Assembly (NCBI GenBank): GCA_944470555.2
Contig: OX104134.1
Coordinates: 69,868,678-69,932,677, forward strand
Origin: Heterobilharzia americana
Taxonomy: Eukaryota > Platyhelminthes > Trematoda > Strigeidida > Schistosomatidae
Length of the DNA: 64,000 nucleotides
Direction of reading: 5' to 3'
Shown here: positions 57,801 to 64,000 of the stretch, one piece after another
How positions within the stretch are numbered: position 1 is the first letter of the stretch
How the letters are laid out: every line of letters starts with the position of its first letter
Notes under the pieces: generated by a model
Seen by the model: the letters and a program-made list of their open reading frames with translations, nothing else
Told to the model about the DNA's origin: nothing
Database searches by the model: none
Translations under genes and position numbers: made by a program

Positions 57801-60800
57801 AGACGAAATTGACAAACTGATAGACGTTACAGAAGTAGGTGAATTCTTTTTTCCGACTAACCTTTTTGATGGTAGCGCTACCTTCTTTATATATACACTT
57901 GAACAGTGACTTTTATAACTGGTACTTTTCTTCCAAATAGTGTAGTAAATCTAGTTTGAAACTGTAACGCAGTCGGGTCAATATTGTTCGTTGTCTGGAT
58001 CGTATTAGGAATGACTTAGACATTTCACGGGATTTCAGTCTAGTCAATAACTGTGATTGTAGTTTAATTTATTTTTACAGGCGCGAATGTAGAATGGTTT
58101 GAAATTGACTTTAAAACAAGATAGTCATGTGTCGAAAGGGAAAGTTTTCATATTTGACAACACCCTACAAAGAGGAAATGAATAGAAAAAGGATGATGTT
58201 TAAGGAAATAAAAGGTTTATAAGGGGAAAGAGAATAATTAGGTGAACGTTAGCAAAGTGTTAGAAATTTTGAAGGTGAAAGGTGGTGAATACATCTGCAT
58301 CACTATGGTAGATTTCAGGCCATGGGAATGACATTCTGTAGTTATTGATTCATAATATTAAAGACTCCATACAGGTATTCTTCGATTCTGTAGATGGTTC
58401 AGATCAACAATTAGAGATCTCATGAATCGATAACACATCTTCACGTGGTTACGCTCAATCTTCTTTCAAATCAGTCCTACTGTGAACAAACGATGAGTAC
58501 TACATTTCCAGGCAAGCTCAGTCAATGAAGGTTTACAACTACAACAAACGAACTACCTTCCTCATATAGTATTCTGCATATGTGAACAATACTGATTTTT
58601 TGAAACTTAATGGAAGCGAAATAAATCCGCTTTTATAGACGAAGTTGTAATTCATAGTTATTAAGAGCGAAATAGTAATTGCTGACAACTTCACTTGAGA
58701 AATAATTTGAACTTCTGTCTCATAACTGGTGGACTTTCACACGTGACAGTATAAATATTTGCGTGGGTCCTACAACATTAACGACTCTTGTACGAATATA
58801 TAAATGATGCGCAGATTACACATCTAAGTACTATTGAGTCAACTTTACGAAACCAAAATCATGAAAAGTCTTAGAGATCACACTCTCACGAATTCCCCTT
58901 TCGTTGCTCAAAGTTGAAACTTTCTTCGCTAATTTGGCTATACAACATTTGAATAATGTATGAGGCATAGCAAGATAGTAAACTAAAGCTTGACAGCAGA
59001 TGTCAGTGAAACATCTTGTTTGCTTCATGACAGTTGATGTTCTCAGTTATTTTTTCGAAATATTATTTCTCAACCTTGCTGTTAATTTCATAGGCAGTAG
59101 AAGTGGAAAAAACCGTTGAAAGTACTTTCGTCTTGGAGTTTAATAGAAAGAATCTTACCTTTTTTTGTCAGATCACAGTTCACAACAATCCACAGTGAAT
59201 AGACACAACTCATGCAAATAATCTCTAGTAAGCTGAACACTAATTAAGGTGCACTCGCTTTAATGTATTCTCACCACAGTGGATCAGAAACAACCTGATC
59301 TTTGCTAATCTTGACCTCAAATTCTAGAAGCTGACAGACGAAACCTTCAATTTAGGACAACCTTCCTTTCAGGTACGGTTCATAACCTTTGAATTGGTTA
59401 GTATTAGGAGTCATGATGTGTACGCTTTATTGTCTGTTACGCTGAAAAACAATAATTGAAGCCTAAGTGCCACCCACATAAAATTGCTTTCCCTATGCAC
59501 AACCAAGTTTTTTTTACGCTTATGCGAAGTTGCACTCGCGCCGATACTTAATACGGTAAGGGAAAGTTTGTTAACTATAACTCCAGTTCAGCGAACAGCT
59601 GGTTAATTTTGAACATATACACCATGAACTACAAGTACCACACATTTTCCGTCACGTAAAGTCGATTATTTTCAATCCCTACCTAAGTTAGAAATTTTAC
59701 ATTGTTTTAGGACAGAGCACTGTAATCTAAATCCATGAAAAATAGTGTAAACTTCTTCACCTACACATGGTATGTTGATATCGATCTGCTCATTTTACTT
59801 ACATGTTTGATCACATATGAATATATAAAATAGGTTAGTGCACTATGAAATAAGAAGGAATGTTATTAGCGATGGTGTTATGTATACTCAATGATATTTT
59901 CTAGAGTTTTAGATTGATCAGTAAATGTGGTTTTTTTCGTTTCACAAAAGTCATACATATATGATTGATATGAACTTAAAAATTCAAAAGTTAGGTGTAA
60001 TCTACCATTTCATTGATAAAATATAACTTATGCAAGTGACTTATAACTACTCACATTTTGAGTAGCATGTTGACCAACTACATATTTGAAATTCAGTAAA
60101 GGAAATAGCTCCGGTTACTAAAATTAGTGTGCGTATGTGTTATGAACTAAACTACACCGACGCAACTGTCAAGATGATGATAAAACCCGTTTCATCTTTA
60201 AACTACCTATCGGGTTCGAACTCTATAGCGACCGAAGTAATCGATTCAACTTCAGTCATCCCCTTATTACGTAGACACTAATCTGTCAAACCACAACTAT
60301 CTGGAGTGAAGACATGACAAGGATGAGAATGTTAATAGATTTATTGACTGCAAAACTGATTACTAATCTAGACAATATTTGGATTATTTCCCATTAACAC
60401 TTTTTCCAAAACATCCAACGGTTAGTAAACTGGTTTGGCCATACTTTCAGTTTGAAAAAATCTAAATAAATTTTCAGTGTACTTCACACAAGACTAATTA
60501 TTGGATCACAGGTGTATTACTTCCAGCGGTATATCGTAATTGCGCTCACGTGTTTCGCTGTAGATCGTATTTAGCTGGGATAAATAACTTTCATTTCATG
60601 GTTATGCCAAATAAACACAAAAAAATGACCTGAAATTACAACACTTTCTCATCCTCCCTCACCCACCCCACAATAAACAAAATATCGACATTTAAAAACC
60701 TGATATTCATCTAATACCGAGATCAACTTTCAACGATGGAAATTAAAATTTTTGACCCATTCAGTATAAAACAAATAAAAATGTGGGGTGTTTTCAAAAA

Positions 60801-61875
60801 GATGCTTACTTCAGCATCGGGATTATCACAGTGTTTCACCTTACTTCTCAATTTATCATAGTCAAGGCGATACGATTCCAGATGGCTGCGTTCCTTCTGA
60901 AAAGTCGACAAAAAATATTCGAAATAATAAACTGGTTTTCTTCGAGTTGCGGATCTACAGACAGACAAACAGACATAATCAACGTAAAACCTCGCACATA
61001 AGTGCATCGGCTCAAGTTGCTACAATTCACAGTATTATACAAAAAACAGGTGGATTAAAAAGTGTTATCAAAGGAGACAAAGTTGTGAGAGAGAATAAAC
61101 AATTTGAAGAAAAAGGTTAGTGAGAATATTCAAACTTCAGATGTCAAGGAGTGAATACATCTGCGATGTGACTGGTTTTCAGCCATGTCACCAGGATTAC
61201 TTAACCACTCATTCCTGTCGTCTCGAAGACCTCAACCAAGCAGCTTGTATCTCTCTACACGATTCAGGTCAAGGGTCAGGGACTCCATCGACTGATGCCA
61301 CGTCTTGATCTGGTCACTCTAAACCCTCTTAGACCTAATCCAACTTCCCTAGCACAGCACATCGAGGTAGGCGGTGGATCGGATGCAAAATACATGTCCA
61401 AGACATCTCAGCTGATGAAGGTTTACAACCTCACCAAGCGACTTGCCTGTTTTGCCTAATACCCTCCTTCTGAACTCATTATTACTCATATATTGATTCC
61501 ATCAAACGCAAGCAATGCTACGAAGGCACCAATGATAAAAACCTTGTTTTGAATTCCAGAGATACTTGAATATGAGCTTTGAATGCCATAAAACATATTC
61601 TGCTAATTGGAGTATCCAAAGTTGCTTCACTAACCATTATTGACAAGTTACTTTTCGCCCTTAAACTACCACAAAGGTAAGTCCGATCAACGGGGATAAA
61701 AAAGTGTATATTTATATCTAAAATACAGTAACACTATAAGATTTCTACCTTTTTCAAAACTAGACTGGAAAAATGACTTTATGAATCCTTATCTTAGTAT
61801 ATTACATATATCTTAGTTACTCTGTTTTTACCTCCTGAAGGCTAATCCATGCATTGTAGTCAGACTTCAATATGA
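51725..61875 (-). CDS. BAR-domain protein, endophilin-like, 3' part of a multi-exon gene
   Basis: Four minus-strand exons, each with consensus splice sites and compatible phases: 61875-61832, 60896-60810, 55424-55335 and 51835-51725 (stop). Together they give about 108 residues of heptad-rich helix. RLDYDKLRSKVKH matches the RRLDYD block of endophilin BAR domains. ALKELIAAQRNYFSECRQ matches the closing BAR helix (endophilin-B-like, with its Q-x-x-YY pattern), and the linker lengths between them agree. BAR domains dimerise and bind or bend membranes in endocytosis and organelle dynamics. The frame stops right after the BAR helix, so no C-terminal SH3 is encoded here. The N-terminal exons would lie beyond 64000. 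The family is inferred; another BAR subfamily is possible. Introns of 0.9, 5.4 and 3.5 kb hold TIR, foldback and LINE-B sequences. Confidence 0.65.
52174..52722. mobile_element. ~550-bp element with ~70-bp terminal inverted repeats
   Basis: ggtcactgagg...caatttcatgttgtctagtcctg at 52174-52215 recurs inverted at 52722-52680, and the match continues inward (tcgaattcaatcgaccac against aaattcagtcgaccattt). No transposase is encoded, so it is MITE-like. Inside is an antisense tRNA-like segment. It lies in the last intron of the BAR gene. Confidence 0.65.
52506..52577 (-). repeat. tRNA-like sequence inside the TIR element
   Basis: The minus strand reads gagtagcttagtggtaatgc (D-arm and A box) and, at the right spacing, gtgggtttgaatcacggg (T-arm and B box). 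No complete acceptor stem is visible, so it is a SINE-type head or pseudogene, not a tRNA gene. Confidence 0.5.
52763..52832 (+). repeat. tRNA-like sequence beside the TIR element
   Basis: agtagttcactggtacgc fits an A box, gttgatcacaac an anticodon arm, and gggattcgattctc a near-perfect B box. Acceptor strands do not pair well. Probably the head of a SINE whose body runs to about 52930. Confidence 0.55.
53923..54540. mobile_element. Foldback element 4 (complete, 618 bp)
   Basis: The ends ttgacttcaggttggtgttc and aataccaacctgaagtcaa are inverted repeats. The inverted pairing continues: catgaactgatatcag, a degenerate hammerhead-like segment (left 53975-54030, right 54430-54490), tRNA-like boxes, and the inner block tatagcg..cctccatccagtg (54155) against cactggatggaggttgcgctata (54291). 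About 100 bp of unpaired centre remains. The right-arm hammerhead keeps GTC and the stem I strands but has lost part of CUGANGA and one base of GAAA. Confidence 0.8.
55335..55424 (-). CDS. BAR gene internal exon (90 bp)
   Basis: Acceptor ttttgccaaaatag, donor aat|gtaagt; phase 0 at both ends; 30 residues from TLGNMEKAKCVLD to LEKTKSVN, a charged coiled-coil-type helix. In-phase joining to the 60.8-kb and 51.8-kb exons gives an uninterrupted helix. Confidence 0.7.
57556..57565 (+). repeat. Run of ten G
   Basis: An isolated homopolymer in AT-rich intron sequence; a likely place for sequencing error. Confidence 0.8.
58230..58560 (-). mobile_element. LINE-B 3' fragment in a BAR gene intron
   Basis: Weak but ordered matches to the C-terminal and 3' UTR part of LINE-B: ggtgaatacatctgcatcac, ttcaggccatgg and ctcagtcaatgaaggtttac, as in 5797-6075 and 61138-61430. 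Heavily decayed. Confidence 0.5.
60810..60896 (-). CDS. BAR gene internal exon (87 bp)
   Basis: Acceptor cgacttttcag, donor gctgaa|gtaagc; phase 0; 29 residues, KERSHLESYRLDYDKLRSKV to DNPDAE. The RLDYD block is the clearest family signature. A LINE-B fragment sits just upstream in the neighbouring intron. Confidence 0.75.
60975..61620 (-). mobile_element. LINE-B 3' fragment just upstream of a BAR exon
   Basis: gtgaatacatctgcg, tcagccatgtcaccagg, gactgatgccacgtcttg and gctgatgaaggtttacaacctc match LINE-B at 5797-6090 and 46040-46220. The 3' UTR block aacctcgcacataagtgcatcgg (about 60987) matches 45871. It ends ~80 bp from the exon at 60896, next to a tctgtctgtttgtctg-type tail on the minus strand. 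A conventional 5'-truncated copy. Confidence 0.65.
61832..61875 (-). CDS. Possible BAR gene internal exon (44 bp)
   Basis: Donor caggag|gtaaaa and possible acceptor aatcaag; phase 1 to 0; reads ILKSDYNAWISLQE. In endophilin-B proteins a similar D-Y block comes just before K-E-R at the start of the next exon. The acceptor lacks a strong pyrimidine tract and an alternative AG lies 10 bp further in, so this exon is the weakest of the four. Confidence 0.4.
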
Positions 61876-62250
61876 CTTGATTTTACCTCCGAGAAAAAAG
61901 TGCTTTATGTGGTTTTGTGCGTAAAACGCTAGCTTCGCTCATCATACGCTACGTCAAAGTAAACTCTTCATATGGATATCTCATTATTTATTTAAAGGTT
62001 ATACAAAAGCATGATACAGTCGACCTGAAAAAGCTATCAGCATCGCTATTGTTTCATCTGATGTAGTCAAGACGAAGAATTTTCCCCGTATGTGTAGCTA
62101 AATCTAGTCATTATAAAATTGGAACTGTTTACATTCATAAATTTCAAACCGCTTCTTCTCGTTCAAAAAGTTTAGTTTCCCGTATGTGTATTTGGTTTGG
62201 TTCATATTCATCATGAATTGACATAGTTTTGAGAACTACCGGAAACCTGG

Positions 62251-62303
62251 GAGCACTGGGTAGCCGTTTCGTCCCACTATGGGACTCTTCAGCAGTGCGC
62301 ACC
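62251..62303 (-). ncRNA. Hammerhead-like ribozyme in foldback arm, cleavage triplet lost
   Basis: Minus strand: stem I gcactg, core ctgaaga (fits CUGANGA), stem II gtccc/gggac perfect around atagt, core gaaa, short stem III region cggctacc, stem I strand cagtgc. Stem I pairs over all six bases. Where GUC is expected the sequence has ACC, so cleavage is not expected. The sister arm at 54433 has GTC at this position, which shows what the ancestor had. Confidence 0.7.
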
Positions 62304-62316
62304 CATGACCCCTCCA

Positions 62317-62372
62317 GGGATCGAACCCAGGACATTCACGTTCAACGGCCATCACGTTGCCATTGGGCGACT
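62317..62372 (-). promoter_or_regulatory. tRNA-like pol III A and B boxes in foldback arm
   Basis: ggttcgatccc matches the B box consensus exactly and tcgcccaatggc is close to the A box, ~32 bp apart. They lie upstream of the hammerhead on the same strand, as in Sm-alpha SINEs. Confidence 0.55.
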
Positions 62373-62999
62373 GGTTCGGTGTGTATTACCTACTTTTGTC
62401 AGCTCACGATATAGCGCGGTTTTCATCCAATGTCACCATTGAGTAACTAAAATCAATAAACTAATCCCCACAAAAACTCTAAATTGAATTACTGTAGTGC
62501 TCATACTAGTGACTCGCTTCAAGATATGATTCCGAAAGTTCTAATGAGGACTGATGACCGGTGGGGCCAACCAAGTCGGGTGCAAGGACAGTTACTCAAA
62601 GAAGGCATTGGATGGGGATCGAAATGACAAAAGTAGGGAATATGAACCAGTGGTAAGGTGCTGGCCACCAAACCCGAACGTCCTGGGCTTGATCCCTGAA
62701 GAGGGGGTCATGGGTACGCACTACCGAGAAGTCCCATATCAGGCCCCAGGTTTCCAAACGGTCCTCTAACTAATGTTAGTTCATGATGAATACCAACCTG
62801 AAGTCAGTAGATAGATTTGAAATAAGTAAAAATTATTACTTCATACCGAAAGAGATTCAGTTTAGGAATGATTACCAGTCCACTGAAACTTTCAAAATAA
62901 CTTAATATCGCTTTGTAATAGTAATTAGATAGTATGTTTACTCAATAGTTTCAGTTTCTGGTTGGTGATAAGGCACCCATCGTTTCAAAAGACGGAGCT

Positions 63000-63180
63000 T
63001 TATATTACCAGGTCTCTGAGTTACGACACCCACTTCTTGTCCAATAGGTATGGTTCAAAGTTTCACTGGGAAAGTGTCACCCATTGAGAGGCAGGTACAG
63101 TCAGCTGACGAGTCACGACTAGGACAAAACACCATTCTTGGACCCCACTGCTAAACACCAGCAGTCCTTAATATCAAAAT
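63000..63180 (+). mobile_element. Sm-alpha-like hammerhead SINE, decayed
   Basis: The blocks cttgtccaataggtatggtt, gtgtcacccattgagaggc and then a hammerhead-like segment align with the copies at 25.3 and 50.3 kb. The limits are approximate. Confidence 0.6.
63092..63147 (+). ncRNA. Hammerhead-like ribozyme, core G mutated
   Basis: ctgacga core intact, stem II gtcacgactaggac with changes, then caaaac where cgaaac is needed (the G before AAA replaced by A), and ttc in place of the GTC triplet. Expected to be inactive. Confidence 0.65.
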
Positions 63181-64000
63181 AAAGTCACCAGCTGTAACTA
63201 TGCATCCATAAAGCAACCCATAGCCAAGACAGCCTGATTATTTCAGTTCAAAATAATCAACAACGGAAGATAACAGGTTCCAATATCAATCGATAAACTT
63301 ATTGCTAGAAATTAATACATTTGAAGCAAACTCTTACCAGAGCTGGTTATCAAGTTTCCATAATTAATGATATACTTCAAAGACAAATAGGTTACGATTG
63401 AATATAGTAGGTAGTGAGAAAATCAGGTCTTTATATTCTCAAGTTGTACATGAACTACATGTACGCGACAGTTGTGGTAATCAATCATGATAGACGACTA
63501 AACTCTAAAAAATTTTACATCGTTCATACAGTATTTTATGGGAAAGAAAAAGTTATGGTTCAGTATCGTTTTGTGCGCTATACATGAGAGCAGAGGATGC
63601 AGACAGTATGTAGGATATTGACCAGTGAAAAAGATCCTATTCTACACAAATTAAATTTTTAATGTTGTGACAATAATACTGAACCTTTTACTTTAATCTT
63701 AATACGTCAACGGATTATAATCAATAAACAATCAATAAAATTAGTCTTTACATACGCGTTTACTGATATATTGGAAAATTGACTAATTGAAAACTATGAA
63801 TATACAAAATTAATTTATATATCTATTTGTGTAGAAGGTAAAAGTGATCTCACTTGAGGACAAATGTTTTAATATTGTTAACCTACAGATCTCCGTTCAA
63901 ATCGATTAATTGGATGTTAAACTTTACACTGACCAACTGAAAAAAACGTAGATAATGGTTATAATAATATACCACTTAGAGTCACGACAACTACTGACAG
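63181..64000. other. Right end, no supported feature
   Basis: Expected to be intron of the minus-strand BAR gene, whose 5' exons should lie beyond the window. A possible 37-bp exon at 63344-63380 (donor ctctg|gtaagagt, reading YIINYGNLITSS) has good splice signals but does not match the family well enough to be called. Confidence 0.4.

Larger units (their letters stand above)
62205..62806. mobile_element. Foldback element 5 (complete, about 600 bp)
   Basis: The ends tattcatcatgaattgac and gttagttcatgatgaata are inverted. The arms stay complementary inward through cggaaacctggg/ccaggtttcc, cacccatgacccc/ggggtcatgggta, cctacttttgtcagctc/gacaaaagtaggg and catccaatg/cattggatg. The left arm has a hammerhead (62251-62303) and, beyond it, tRNA-like boxes on the minus strand (B box 62317-62327, A box 62359-62370). 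The right arm has the same boxes on the plus strand, with the hammerhead partly deleted. Transcription from the boxes would run outward in both arms. Confidence 0.8.

Noticed and set aside
63344..63380. 37-bp possible BAR gene exon with an excellent donor
   Set aside because: Phase fits the next exon, but its residues do not match the BAR family at the expected place and ~27 residues would be missing. Kept out of the gene model.
1..64000. CRISPR array, operons or other prokaryotic features
   Set aside because: No spaced short direct repeats. All coding evidence is spliced or transposon-derived and the repeats are typical of a metazoan genome.

Overview
The window looks like a piece of nuclear genome from a schistosomatid blood fluke, most likely Schistosoma. 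The reasons are AT-rich sequence, very sparse spliced coding sequence, tRNA-derived SINE-like units that carry type I hammerhead ribozymes (the Sm-alpha type of schistosomes), degenerate APE-type non-LTR retrotransposons (LINEs) like the SR/Perere elements of flukes, Penelope-like (GIY-YIG) remnants and one Ty3/Gypsy element. No database search was possible, so species and family names are inferences.

Layout. 0-4.7 kb: a 5' piece of LINE family 'B', a possible exon at 3290, a Penelope-like remnant and a perfect hairpin at 4664-4689. 4.7-25.1 kb: a tandem array with a 6818-bp period. Each unit is one LINE family 'A' copy plus a ~3.6-kb spacer that holds a second, 3'-truncated A copy and a 102-codon open frame. 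There are two whole units and a broken third. Copy 1 is split by a 3.9-kb antisense LINE-B; copy 3 is a chimera joined through a (CCTA)n tract. 25.2-31 kb: a hammerhead SINE, a long geneless stretch and the first foldback element. 31.1-32.3 kb, minus strand: a seven-helix receptor gene, apparently single-exon but with a frame break. 35-42 kb: another foldback element, an internally deleted LINE-A and a degenerate Ty3/Gypsy element. 43.7-50.5 kb: a foldback remnant, two head-to-head Penelope-like ends forming a ~400-bp inverted repeat, an internally deleted LINE-B, a possible plus-strand exon at 47.5 kb, a third LINE family 'C' and an antisense hammerhead SINE. 51.7-61.9 kb, minus strand: the last four exons of a multi-exon gene that I read as an endophilin-like BAR-domain protein. 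Its introns hold a TIR element, a foldback element and LINE-B scraps. 62.2-63.2 kb: a further foldback element and a third hammerhead SINE.

The most interesting signal is the recurrent ~600-bp foldback family at five loci. Each arm has a tRNA-like pol III box region followed by a hammerhead-like segment. The left arm at 62.25 kb keeps the whole hammerhead core except the cleavage triplet. It looks like an inverted-dimer version of the hammerhead SINE. The two host genes that can be supported are the receptor and the BAR-domain protein; nearly everything else is mobile DNA and its wreckage.
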